From positions 1-45,108 of the IMG/VR virus record IMGVR_UViG_3300036669_000019: DNA of 45,108 nucleotides, one strand, 5' to 3'. This DNA is from a virus. The notes below the pieces were generated by a model, which saw nothing but the letters and a program-made list of their open reading frames with translations, had not been told where the DNA came from and did not search any database. Within the stretch, counting starts at the first letter, position 1; each line of letters starts with the position of its first letter. The translations under genes were made by a program, and so were the position numbers. This document shows positions 17,403-24,554 of the stretch, in pieces.

Positions 17403-17843
17403 ATGAATCATATTAAAAAATTCGAAAATTATACACCTGAATTAAACTATTCATTAGAATATTATAAAAAATTCAAAGAGTCGGATTTTCCCAAAACTCT
17501 AACTTTTAGTAATCCTAAAGCAACATATAAAAGAGTTGCATTTGTACCAGGATCTAATAAGGTATTTATGGACTATCGTTTAGATAGTAAAGATCCTAAT
17601 AGGGATAATAGTTACGAAGGAAGTATACCAGAGCAAGTTAGATTTAATTTTTCGGTCACATATGATATGACTGATAAGAAAGAGAAAACTAAATGCTTTG
17701 TGAAGATTGAAGCTGGGACACTTACTTGGTTAGAATTTGATTATGAGGATGGTGAAATTGATTACATGGATGTCAAAAGAGCTAAACTAACTACAAAATC
17801 ATTTAGTGATATAAAAAAAATACTCAAAAAATACTCAATATAA
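17403..17843 (+). CDS. hypothetical protein with CTS-like N-terminus
   Basis: A 146-residue protein that I do not recognise. Its N-terminus MNHIKKFENYTPELNYS has the basic/aromatic pattern of the LRR family (MKHIKPYKIFES), but the (I/L)-x-E site is less clear. The rest is beta-rich (KRVAFVPGSNKVFMDYRL, TKCFVKIEAGTLTWLEFDYED). It sits 2 bases before the next gene (ATG at 17846) and probably forms an operon with it. Confidence 0.6.
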   Translation: MNHIKKFENYTPELNYSLEYYKKFKESDFPKTLTFSNPKATYKRVAFVPGSNKVFMDYRLDSKDPNRDNSYEGSIPEQVRFNFSVTYDMTDKKEKTKCFVKIEAGTLTWLEFDYEDGEIDYMDVKRAKLTTKSFSDIKKILKKYSI

Positions 17844-17845
17844 TT

Positions 17846-18196
17846 ATGGAAAAAAGAAACAAAAGATTTATAAAAACAATGGCAATGTTTATAAAAGAAA
17901 GTGCTGAAGTGGACGAAACTTATATAGAGACAATTGAATTTGATGATGAAACATTAACTATACACAAAATTGCGGATAGTCCATTAAAAACACAGTTTTA
18001 TGCTAATACATTGGAAGGAGAATCTTACATTGATATAAGTAAGATATTATCTGATAACATGTTAATAGATGCTGTGTGGATAGAGAAAGGTGGTGATGAA
18101 GAAAGAATAGCTGATAAAATAGATTGTTTGTCTAAAACAGACAAAACTACTAAGGCTGGTTTTAAAACTTTCATAATGTATAAAACAAATAAATAA
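17846..18196 (+). CDS. hypothetical protein with CTS-like N-terminus
   Basis: A 116-residue protein that I do not recognise. Residues 8-19 read FIKTMAMFIKES, ending in Ile-Lys-Glu followed by Ser, matching the (I/L)-x-E pattern of T4-like prohead protease sites. The remainder is acidic with two predicted strands (IETIEFDDETLTIHKI). It is the last gene of a two-gene unit, closed by the hairpin at 18197-18225. Confidence 0.6.
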   Translation: MEKRNKRFIKTMAMFIKESAEVDETYIETIEFDDETLTIHKIADSPLKTQFYANTLEGESYIDISKILSDNMLIDAVWIEKGGDEERIADKIDCLSKTDKTTKAGFKTFIMYKTNK

Positions 18197-18225
18197 AAAA
18201 AAACCACCTCTAAGGTGGTTTTTTT
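18197..18225. terminator. bidirectional hairpin terminator
   Basis: AACCACCT-CTA-AGGTGGTT hairpin flanked by A-runs on the left and T-runs on the right. It lies between convergent genes (17846-18196 plus, 18226-19287 minus) and can terminate both. Confidence 0.85.
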
Positions 18226-19287
18226 TTATTTATGGAATCTATTAAAAGACATTTGTGATATTTGAATAATCTCTGGTCCGCCTATAAAATCTTCTAGTGT
18301 TCTACACCCAGTATATGACATAGCGGATTTTAAATAATCGCTAAAGTTTTCTACCCATCCGTCCAAAGTATATTCGACCAAGTTATATTTGGTTATACCT
18401 TCACCTGTTTTTAAATCTTTTTTATTCCAGGCTTTCTGTACTTCTTTTGTTGACATACCTCTATAGTATTTATATACATTATCACCACTTTCAAATAATG
18501 TCCTAGCAGTCATATAATCCTTTTCTACATAAGTATTATCACTAAGCTTAGTATAACTAGTGCTACAACTTTCCATACATTTATTAAAAATACCACCAAG
18601 CATAACATAATCAGCACCAACTGCAATGGCTTTTATAACATCTGAAAAGCTTTTAAAGCCACCGTCTGCTATTATCTTTGTTGGCTTAGCATATAACAAT
18701 CCTATATCATAACACTCTGATATAAGCGATGCCATTGGGTAATGGATAGATACATTGGCAGATGTTGTACAAGAACTTCCACCACCTATACCAACTCTTA
18801 TATAATCAACACCAATAGCACAATAAGTTTTATATGTTTCTGGGTTGGCTATATTACCAACCATAAGTTCCTTATCATTGCCATACTTATCTTTTATCTT
18901 TTTTGATATATTTATAAGTTTTTCCATATGACCATTAGCAACATCTATTAGTATCCTATTTGGTAATAACAAATCATTATTTACTTTCTCTATAATATCA
19001 TCAAGTCCATATGAATAGAAATACTTCTGTTCACTGCCTTTCTTGAACTTAACATTTCTAGGTAGACAAACGTTTATATCCTTATCGTGAAATGTTTTAG
19101 AATTATTTCCATCAATAACTGTATCCATTGGTGCAGTAAATAGAGGAAGCATATTATATAAGTCTGTTATAATAACTTCATTTCTTGAAGATATGCTACT
19201 TATAGCCTGTGGTACTAATGATATGTCATTCCAATCTAGTTTTATATCTCTCATATTAGTAAAAGATATATCTACCTTGTTCATCAT
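18226..19287 (-). CDS. IMP dehydrogenase / GMP reductase family enzyme
   Basis: A 353-residue TIM-barrel enzyme of the IMPDH/GMPR family, which interconverts IMP with XMP or GMP with IMP using NAD(P). Seen: KLDWNDISLVP (family N-terminus), FTAPMDTV, DVANGH (residues 115-120), GNIANPETY, the catalytic loop VGIGGGSSCTT with Cys173, IADGGFKSFSDVIKAIAVGADYVMLGG (from residue 206), and a flap YYRGMSTKE. The CBS domains of bacterial IMPDH are missing, so the size fits GMP reductase, while RGM is more IMPDH-like; the direction is undecided. The first ATG overlaps the upstream gene by 32 bases. An ATG at 19254, one base past that gene's stop, is a good alternative start (MRDIKLDWND). Confidence 0.8.
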   Translation of the reverse strand: MMNKVDISFTNMRDIKLDWNDISLVPQAISSISSRNEVIITDLYNMLPLFTAPMDTVIDGNNSKTFHDKDINVCLPRNVKFKKGSEQKYFYSYGLDDIIEKVNNDLLLPNRILIDVANGHMEKLINISKKIKDKYGNDKELMVGNIANPETYKTYCAIGVDYIRVGIGGGSSCTTSANVSIHYPMASLISECYDIGLLYAKPTKIIADGGFKSFSDVIKAIAVGADYVMLGGIFNKCMESCSTSYTKLSDNTYVEKDYMTARTLFESGDNVYKYYRGMSTKEVQKAWNKKDLKTGEGITKYNLVEYTLDGWVENFSDYLKSAMSYTGCRTLEDFIGGPEIIQISQMSFNRFHK

Positions 19288-19564
19288 CTATACAATAAAT
19301 AGAAATGGGGTATAGTTTGACAATTCCTTTCTCTTCCCTTACCATAACTCTAATAGTTCCATCTATAATCTCTTGATTACTTATCTTAGCAGTTGATCCA
19401 TTAAGACCTTTGAATACAGAGAAACTATCACTAGTGCTATATATTTCCATAAAGTTCTCATTACCATTTATCCTACCCTTCATACTTTTAGGATAGGCTT
19501 TGTTAATCATACTCAATATAGAGTCTTTCTCTGTGATTTCTACTTTTACTTCGTGTTTTGTCAT
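19256..19564 (-). CDS. hypothetical protein upstream of IMPDH-like gene
   Basis: A 102-residue protein that I do not recognise, probably a single alpha/beta domain (VKVEITEKDSILSMINKAYP, then TIRVMVREEKGIVKLYPISI). It is preceded by an A-rich leader (AATAAAAATCATTAAA) and overlaps or abuts the IMPDH-like gene, so the two are likely co-expressed. Any link to nucleotide metabolism is only by position. Confidence 0.6.
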   Translation of the reverse strand: MTKHEVKVEITEKDSILSMINKAYPKSMKGRINGNENFMEIYSTSDSFSVFKGLNGSTAKISNQEIIDGTIRVMVREEKGIVKLYPISIYCIDDEQGRYIFY

Positions 19565-19642
19565 TTTAATGATTTTTATTATTTATTATTTATTGTTTTA
19601 TGCTCAATGTTCTAAAAAGTTTAATAAAAGGAGGCTTTGAAT

Positions 19643-19654
19643 AATAATATATAC
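19643..19654 (+). promoter_or_regulatory. candidate promoter of small RNA
   Basis: AATAATATATAC, same element class as before the protein genes, followed after about 6 bases by the structured segment 19660-19744 and not by an ORF. Confidence 0.4.
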
Positions 19655-19657
19655 TTT

Positions 19658-19745
19658 TAACACCGAGGGGCGAATGCCCTTACTTTAGGATCGGTGTAGT
19701 TATAACAACTATAAAAAGCCAGAAATTCGCTACTTCTGGCTTTTA
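19658..19745 (+). ncRNA. candidate structured small RNA with own terminator
   Basis: About 88 bases with no ORF. A 7-bp stem ACACCGA/TCGGTGT (19660-19666 with 19691-19697) encloses a hairpin GGGC-GAAT-GCCC (19668-19679). A small hairpin TAGTT/AACTA follows (19697-19711), then a strong hairpin with a U-run (19713-19744). A promoter-like element lies immediately upstream. The order promoter, nested stem-loop, terminator is what an independently transcribed phage small RNA would look like. I recognise no known RNA family, and no coding gene is placed for it to be a cis riboswitch on this strand. Confidence 0.5.
19713..19744. terminator. bidirectional hairpin terminator
   Basis: AAAAAGCCAGAA stem with TTCTGGCTTTT and a 9-base loop. 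It ends the candidate small RNA on the plus strand and lies 5 bases past the stop of the minus-strand gene 19749-20099, which it can also terminate. Confidence 0.75.
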
Positions 19746-19748
19746 TTT

Positions 19749-20099
19749 TTAAAGATATACTTGCTTTAACTTTAAATTTCTTATAAATGATTTATTTTCT
19801 ATAGCTTGTGAATCAGTAACTGATAATATAAATGTAACTCTAACATCACCGTTTTTGAAAGCCGATGAAATTGTCATTCTTTCTATAGTAGAATTGTATA
19901 ATACATAAGACACTTTAGGACTATTATCATCATATATTATAAATTCAATATCGCCACTAGTTCCTTTAATATCTAAATACACTTTTTTTGGAATGGTGCA
20001 TGTCATTCTGACTGATTCCCAACTTTGCCAGCTATTAGGTCTTATGTTACTACCAATCTTATTACAAATGTAAAATACACTATTGTATATGAATTTCAT
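19749..20099 (-). CDS. hypothetical beta-rich protein
   Basis: A 116-residue protein that I do not recognise. Its predicted strands (VRMTCTIPKKVYLDIKGTSGDIEFIIYDD, DVRVTFILSVTDSQ) suggest a small beta-sandwich of the carbohydrate-binding or structural-decoration sort, but no motif settles it. It is a single gene divergent from nrdB, with about 200 bases between them holding A+T-rich promoter-like sequence and no ORF. Confidence 0.55.
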   Translation of the reverse strand: MKFIYNSVFYICNKIGSNIRPNSWQSWESVRMTCTIPKKVYLDIKGTSGDIEFIIYDDNSPKVSYVLYNSTIERMTISSAFKNGDVRVTFILSVTDSQAIENKSFIRNLKLKQVYL

Positions 20100-20296
20100 T
20101 TTATTTATTTATTAATTTAAAACAAATATACTAAATAATTATATATTGACAACATAATAGTTGTATAAAAAATATATGGATAAACAAGTCTTATATTAAT
20201 ATAAGTTAAACATATCAAAAGATATTAAAAAATATCTAGAAATAACTAAACATAGTAGAGTTATAATGATATATATAGTAAACAAAATTTAATTAT

Positions 20297-21265
20297 ATGA
20301 GCAAACAAGAAGAACCAATTTTAAAGGAAAATCCAAATAGATTTGTAATATTTCCATTACAACATAACGATATTTGGCAAATGTATAAAACAGCAGAACA
20401 TTCATTTTGGACTGCCGAAGAAATTGATCTATCACAAGATATGGACGATTGGGAAAATAAGTTAAATGATGATGAAAGATTTTATGTTAAGAATGTCTTG
20501 GCTTTCTTTGCGGCGAGTGATGGGATAGTTAACGAGAATTTAGCTGAAAATTTCTTAACTGAAGTTCAGTATGCAGAGGCTAAATTCTTTTATGGCTTCC
20601 AAATCATGGTAGAAAATATTCACTCGGAGACTTACTCTCTATTAATTGATACTTACATCAAAGATAATGAGGAGAAAGAGCGTTTGTTTAATGCACTAGA
20701 GACTGTACCTTCTGTGAAAAAGAAAGCAGATTGGGCTTTACAATGGATTGAATCAGATTCATTTGCTGAGCGTTTAATTGCTTTTGCAGCAGTTGAGGGT
20801 ATATTTTTCTCTGGATCATTTTGTTCTATCTTCTGGTTGAAGAAAAGAGGTTTAATGCCAGGTCTTACATTTTCAAATGAACTTATATCAAGAGATGAAG
20901 GTTTACATTGTCAATTTGCAACTATGATACATAACGATCATGTTATAGACCAAGTTCCAAAAGAAAGAATTAAGGCTATATTATGTGATGCTGTTGAAAT
21001 TGAGAAAGAATTCGTATCAGAATCTTTACCAGTTGCACTTATTGGTATGAACGCAGACCTTATGAAGCAGTATATAGAGTTCGTTGCAGACTTCTGGTTA
21101 TTAGAACTAGGTTGTGAAAAAGTTTATAATTCTGAAAATCCATTTGATTTTATGGATATGCTTTCTTTACAAAACAAAACCAACTTTTTCGAAAAAAGAG
21201 TGGGTGAATATCAAAAAGTATCTGATAAAGCTATTGATTATGATGACCTTGATGAAGATTTCTAG
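20297..21265 (+). CDS. nrdB: ribonucleotide reductase small subunit (R2)
   Basis: A 322-residue class I RNR beta subunit, which holds the di-iron/tyrosyl radical needed to reduce ribonucleotides to deoxyribonucleotides. Seen: metal ligands Asp75 (FAASDG), Glu106 and His109 (VENIHSE), the radical Tyr113 (HSETYSLL), a second ligand set in [11 protein letters not shown] and ISRDEGLHC, and the acidic C-terminus DDLDEDF that docks into the large subunit. It is strikingly similar to the eukaryotic-type R2 ([20 protein letters not shown]), a subtype also found in Bacteroidota. No nrdA is in the window. It is a single gene with a terminator at 21288-21318. Confidence 0.97.
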   Translation: MSKQEEPILKENPNRFVIFPLQHNDIWQMYKTAEHSFWTAEEIDLSQDMDDWENKLNDDERFYVKNVLAFFAASDGIVNENLAENFLTEVQYAEAKFFYGFQIMVENIHSETYSLLIDTYIKDNEEKERLFNALETVPSVKKKADWALQWIESDSFAERLIAFAAVEGIFFSGSFCSIFWLKKRGLMPGLTFSNELISRDEGLHCQFATMIHNDHVIDQVPKERIKAILCDAVEIEKEFVSESLPVALIGMNADLMKQYIEFVADFWLLELGCEKVYNSENPFDFMDMLSLQNKTNFFEKRVGEYQKVSDKAIDYDDLDEDF

Positions 21266-21287
21266 AGATTTATATTTTATTTTAATG

Positions 21288-21318
21288 AAAACCCATAATT
21301 ATATTATGGGTTTTTTTT
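21288..21318 (+). terminator. nrdB terminator
   Basis: AAACCCATAAT/ATTATGGGTTT hairpin followed by a T-run, just after the nrdB stop. The next promoter-like element begins immediately behind it. Confidence 0.85.
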
Positions 21319-21319
21319 A

Positions 21320-21331
21320 TTTAATATATAA
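21320..21331 (+). promoter_or_regulatory. candidate phage promoter element
   Basis: TTTAATATATAA directly behind the nrdB terminator and 17 bases before the ATG at 21349. The terminator-promoter-gene order makes this one of the clearest examples of the element. Confidence 0.5.
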
Positions 21332-21348
21332 AAGTAAAAAAAATATAG

Positions 21349-21978
21349 ATGGCAAATATAAAAAAGACTTTTACAAGCTTCATAAATGAAAGCAAAGTGT
21401 ATAAATTGGGTGATCAATATTCAAGTGATTATGATTATGATGGCATGGTTGATATGTTCCTAAAAATTAGCTTTGATAGTTCTATAGAGGACTTAGGAAA
21501 GTTAAAAGATTCAGCAGTAGATGTCAACTATCACACCGAGGCAAGAATAATTAGTGATATAATCAAATCAATAAAAGAGGATGATAAGGAAAAATTTGAT
21601 ATACTTAAACAAAATATATTGGACATATATGATGAGGATATAACAGAATCTTTAGAAGGTGAACTTAATGGTTTGTTGGTTAGTGTGTTCAGACCTAGTG
21701 ACATGGGTGATACAAGTGCAAATGGTTTAAGTAGTAAAAAAGATAGATTGATGCTTGTATTCGAAGGTTCGAAATCGCCATTTAAGACAAGCGAGGGTGA
21801 AGATTACTTAGTTCTTATTAAGAGAACTATTTATGGTAAAGAAGTATTGAGTGCAGTACCCAAGAGCATATTAGATTCAGGTAAACATTCAATGTTTGGT
21901 GGTAATTTTATATATACTTCTGACACAAGATTTCCTTCTGATTCACCAATAAAGGTTCATGATAGAGTCGAAAAATAG
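21349..21978 (+). CDS. hypothetical protein with CTS-like N-terminus
   Basis: A 209-residue protein that I do not recognise. The N-terminus MANIKKTFTSFINESKVY contains Phe-Ile-Asn-Glu followed by Ser, closely resembling T4 capsid-targeting sequences (Phe-Ile-x-Glu before the cut). The body is helical at residues 30-100 and probably alpha/beta afterwards (LLVSVFRPSDMGDTSANGL, RLMLVFEGSKSPF). It is a monocistronic unit with its own promoter element and terminator, as is the next gene, which suggests strong, separate late expression. Confidence 0.65.
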   Translation: MANIKKTFTSFINESKVYKLGDQYSSDYDYDGMVDMFLKISFDSSIEDLGKLKDSAVDVNYHTEARIISDIIKSIKEDDKEKFDILKQNILDIYDEDITESLEGELNGLLVSVFRPSDMGDTSANGLSSKKDRLMLVFEGSKSPFKTSEGEDYLVLIKRTIYGKEVLSAVPKSILDSGKHSMFGGNFIYTSDTRFPSDSPIKVHDRVEK

Positions 21979-22000
21979 TATATGAAATAACATTATTTAA

Positions 22001-22031
22001 AAAAACACATAATCACACTATGTGTTTTTTT
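22001..22031 (+). terminator. hairpin terminator
   Basis: AAAAACACATA/TATGTGTTTTT hairpin with a T-run after the gene ending at 21978. Confidence 0.8.
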
Positions 22032-22033
22032 AA

Positions 22034-22045
22034 TTTAATATATAA
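22034..22045 (+). promoter_or_regulatory. candidate phage promoter element
   Basis: TTTAATATATAA immediately behind the hairpin at 22001-22031, 35 bases before the ATG at 22081. Confidence 0.45.
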
Positions 22046-22080
22046 CATAAGTTATAAACTTAAAATGAGTAAAATAAACT

Positions 22081-22629
22081 ATGAAATATTTAAGCAAATT
22101 TAGTGAAGTAGAAGTAATAAATGAATCTTTACCTAGGCAAAAAAGTGTAGACCAGTTGGAAAGAGTTATGAAGTTATCTTCTAAGACAGATATAGGGAAC
22201 AGAATATCAGATATGAGTAAGGAAGGTGCTAATATTGTGTATATTAGAAATCCTATTGAGAATGGATTAGAGTCATATGAAGATTTTGAAAAAAAGAATA
22301 AAAAGTTTATACCATCATGGAACTTAAAGCATTTAATGTCTCCTTTTAACGAAAGCTTTGAGTATGATAAAGATTCTAGAGGTAATACAGATCACAGTGA
22401 GACAGAAAAAATAGCAACTGAAATACTTCCTCGTTTAGAAAAAATGAGAAGTGACGGTGAATCTGTAACAGTAAGAGTATTGGATAAGATGTTAGATAAG
22501 CTAGATATACACAAAAGTAAATTTGACTCAGTAATGCACCATGTTGTTGATAAAGGATTCGACCTTGATATGGAACAAGATTTAGGTGCAGATGAAGATG
22601 AAAGCTACTTAGATATTAAGATTAAGTAA
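22081..22629 (+). CDS. hypothetical protein with CTS-like N-terminus
   Basis: A 182-residue protein that I do not recognise. It begins MKYLSKFSEVEVINESLPRQ, with Ile-Asn-Glu followed by Ser at residues 13-16. The body is charged, probably mostly helical, and has a Pro-rich turn near IPSWNLKHLMSPF. The stop is directly abutted by the convergent small gene 22630-22797. Confidence 0.6.
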   Translation: MKYLSKFSEVEVINESLPRQKSVDQLERVMKLSSKTDIGNRISDMSKEGANIVYIRNPIENGLESYEDFEKKNKKFIPSWNLKHLMSPFNESFEYDKDSRGNTDHSETEKIATEILPRLEKMRSDGESVTVRVLDKMLDKLDIHKSKFDSVMHHVVDKGFDLDMEQDLGADEDESYLDIKIK

Positions 22630-22797
22630 TTACCTAAGAACCATATACTTAATACCATTAACTATTTTAGTTTCATACTTACTACCATCATTTACTTTTT
22701 TCTTAGTTGACTTTTTAGTAGACGAAGCGGTTTTTTTATTCTTTTCTGGTTCTCCATACTTATTTTTAAGAAGTTCTTTCATTGAAAATTTTTCCAT
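22630..22797 (-). CDS. small Lys-rich protein (55 residues)
   Basis: A short minus-strand ORF in an otherwise unexplained gap. It translates as MEKFSMKELLKNKYGEP, then a basic linker (KNKKTASSTKKSTKKKV), then YETKIVNGIKYMVLR. It begins with a coherent helix and ends with a small beta-like tail, and its stop abuts the convergent gene exactly (22629/22630). The basic linker would suit a nucleic-acid or virion-core contact. The function is unknown, and the case for it being real is composition and packing only. Confidence 0.5.
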   Translation of the reverse strand: MEKFSMKELLKNKYGEPEKNKKTASSTKKSTKKKVNDGSKYETKIVNGIKYMVLR

Positions 22798-22826
22798 AGC
22801 AGTTGTTTTTTTTACAAATATAATAT

Positions 22827-22842
22827 TTTAATATATATATAA
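22827..22842 (+). promoter_or_regulatory. candidate phage promoter element
   Basis: TTTTAATATATATATA, 20 bases before the ATG at 22862, in the divergent region between the small minus gene and the 2H phosphoesterase gene. Confidence 0.4.
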
Positions 22843-22861
22843 ATTAAAAATAAGTAAAAAT

Positions 22862-23395
22862 ATGATAATTACAAGCTATTCATTGTTCATCAATGAGAAA
22901 AACGAAACCAAAGAAGAAAAAATATATGAATATGGATGTGCTATGTTATACTTCAATGTTAAGAACTGGGAAGAAATAACTAGCTTTATAGACAAAGAGG
23001 ATATAGGTGAAGATGGTTTGGAAGATGAGCCTCACTTAACACTTCTATTTGGACTTCATAAAGACGAAGTTAGCATAGATGACGTGAAAAAGGCATTTGA
23101 AGGTTATACTTCTATTGATATAGAATTAGAGTCAGTTGATTTATTTGAGAATGATAAGTTTGATGTTGTTAAATTCAAAGTTAAAAAAACTAAAGAATTG
23201 TTAGATATTAATGAAAAATTATCTATATTGCCACATACTACAGACTTCCCTGATTATAATCCACATATCACAATAGCTTATGTGAAGAAAGGTAAGGGTA
23301 AAAAGTATGTTGTTGATAATTACAATGCTACTCTATCATCTAAAAAAGTTATGTACTCGGCAGATGAAAAGACTATGTTTAAACTAGAAGAATAA
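22862..23395 (+). CDS. 2H phosphoesterase with CTS-like N-terminus
   Basis: A 177-residue protein of the 2H phosphoesterase (LigT/2'-5' ligase-like) superfamily. Two His-x-Thr signatures are clear: PHLTLLFGL (His58, Thr60) and PHITIAYVKKG (His135, Thr137), at the expected spacing for the two-lobed fold. Members hydrolyse 2',5'- or cyclic phosphodiester bonds. Phage members include the anti-CBASS enzyme Acb1 (T4 57B), which degrades cyclic-oligonucleotide alarms. The N-terminus MIITSYSLFINEKNE ends in Ile-Asn-Glu, the same putative packaging/cleavage pattern as its neighbours. Substrate and packaging are inferences; tRNA or RNA end processing is the main alternative. Confidence 0.8.
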   Translation: MIITSYSLFINEKNETKEEKIYEYGCAMLYFNVKNWEEITSFIDKEDIGEDGLEDEPHLTLLFGLHKDEVSIDDVKKAFEGYTSIDIELESVDLFENDKFDVVKFKVKKTKELLDINEKLSILPHTTDFPDYNPHITIAYVKKGKGKKYVVDNYNATLSSKKVMYSADEKTMFKLEE

Positions 23396-23411
23396 CCTTA
23401 AAATAAATAAA

Positions 23412-24152
23412 ATGAATTACAAGTCAATACCAGAAATGCTTAGTTGGTTAGAAAATAAATCTGAAATAAATTGGATTTTACTGGACACTGAAACCACAGG
23501 ACTCAAAGGTTCTAAAATAGAGCAACTAACTCAAGTGTCTGCTAAGTTAGTTAAATATGATTATTTAGAAAATAAATTCTTATACAAGGCAGAATTTGAT
23601 GAAAAAATATTATTAACCGCTGAAACAATTAGGCGTTATGATATAGTTAAGCCTATATTAGAGTTTAATCATTATGATGATGGTGATTATGTGTATAAAA
23701 ATGAAAATATTGTACTAGATAGTTTTTTTGAATTTATAAAACAAAATACTCCTAGTCTATTAGTTGCACAAAACGCACCGTTTGATGTTGATATGTTAAC
23801 TGGTAGGTATAATCATAAAATAGTTGAAGAAGTTTTTGATACTAAAATGCTTATTAGGTTATATTTAATACCTATTTTCCAAAAATTATCTGAAACTGAT
23901 AACCATTATAAAGAACTCCTAAATAAAATTGGAACATCTGATAGAGACAATGGTCTTATATCATCTTCTTTGTCCAAAATCGGTCCAGCACTAGATATAG
24001 ATATGAAAGGATACCATAATGCACTTACAGATTGTGTATTAATGGGTGAGATGTGTATAAGTATATTTAGAACTATGAAAGATAACCATTCTTTAGACAT
24101 AGAGAAGTATCAGCTAGATAGAGTGAATGTTATAAAGACTAAGAAACAATGA
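23412..24152 (+). CDS. DEDDh 3'-5' exonuclease (DnaQ-like)
   Basis: A 246-residue exonuclease of the DnaQ/RNase T superfamily. Exo I is WILLDTETTGL (Asp25, Glu27), Exo II is AQNAPFDVDML (Asp125), and Exo III is YHNALTDC (His202, Asp207), so all five DEDDh residues are present. These enzymes remove nucleotides from 3' ends in proofreading, repair or RNA turnover. As a stand-alone protein it could serve the phage replisome or act as a nuclease on host nucleic acids. A TAAATAAA leader precedes the ATG. Its TGA stop overlaps the start of the next, interrupted reading frame (ATGA at 24149-24152). Confidence 0.88.
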   Translation: MNYKSIPEMLSWLENKSEINWILLDTETTGLKGSKIEQLTQVSAKLVKYDYLENKFLYKAEFDEKILLTAETIRRYDIVKPILEFNHYDDGDYVYKNENIVLDSFFEFIKQNTPSLLVAQNAPFDVDMLTGRYNHKIVEEVFDTKMLIRLYLIPIFQKLSETDNHYKELLNKIGTSDRDNGLISSSLSKIGPALDIDMKGYHNALTDCVLMGEMCISIFRTMKDNHSLDIEKYQLDRVNVIKTKKQ

Positions 24153-24352
24153 AATTAGATACAACAGATAAAACAACAAGACCAGATTCCAAGCTATTTG
24201 AAGGTTGATTAGTGTTTTGGAAATATGAGGAAATGGTATATCTTAGAGTATATAATAAAGAAGCAGAAACTGGGATAATATCTTTCAAAAACCTTGATAA
24301 ACCATATTTAGAAGTTCCTTTAGTTGAACTATCTATTATTTGGACACAGTGA
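24149..24352 (+). pseudogene. small gene interrupted by in-frame TGA at codon 20
   Basis: A reading frame starts at the ATG of the ATGA overlap with the exonuclease stop and reads MKLDTTDKTTRPDSKLFEG. It then meets TGA (24206-24208) and continues in the same frame for 47 sensible residues (beginning LVFWKYEEMVYLRVYNKEAE and ending VELSIIWTQ) to TGA at 24350-24352. The downstream part is protein-like and the start is translationally coupled, so this is most simply a 67-residue gene with one nonsense change (TGG to TGA would restore a Trp). Alternatives are a sequencing error, readthrough, or re-initiation at the ATG at 24233. The function is unknown. Confidence 0.55.
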
Positions 24353-24554
24353 ACTTTAGATAGATAGGGTGAATATGTTAAATAAATACTAAAAAATAAA
24401 CAAACAGTAATATTGCTTATATAAAGATTCAGTATTATAAAGTGTTGGGAAATAAAGAAAAATAAATAAAAATAAATCTAAACTTTTCAGACCTTTTTAA
24501 TATAACATATATCAACAATTAAGTTGAATATAAAAATAAATAAAAAGCAATATT

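Noticed and set aside
19658-19745. Riboswitch or preQ1-type leader
   Set aside because: No gene follows on the plus strand, the segment ends in its own terminator, and no known aptamer consensus could be matched by eye.
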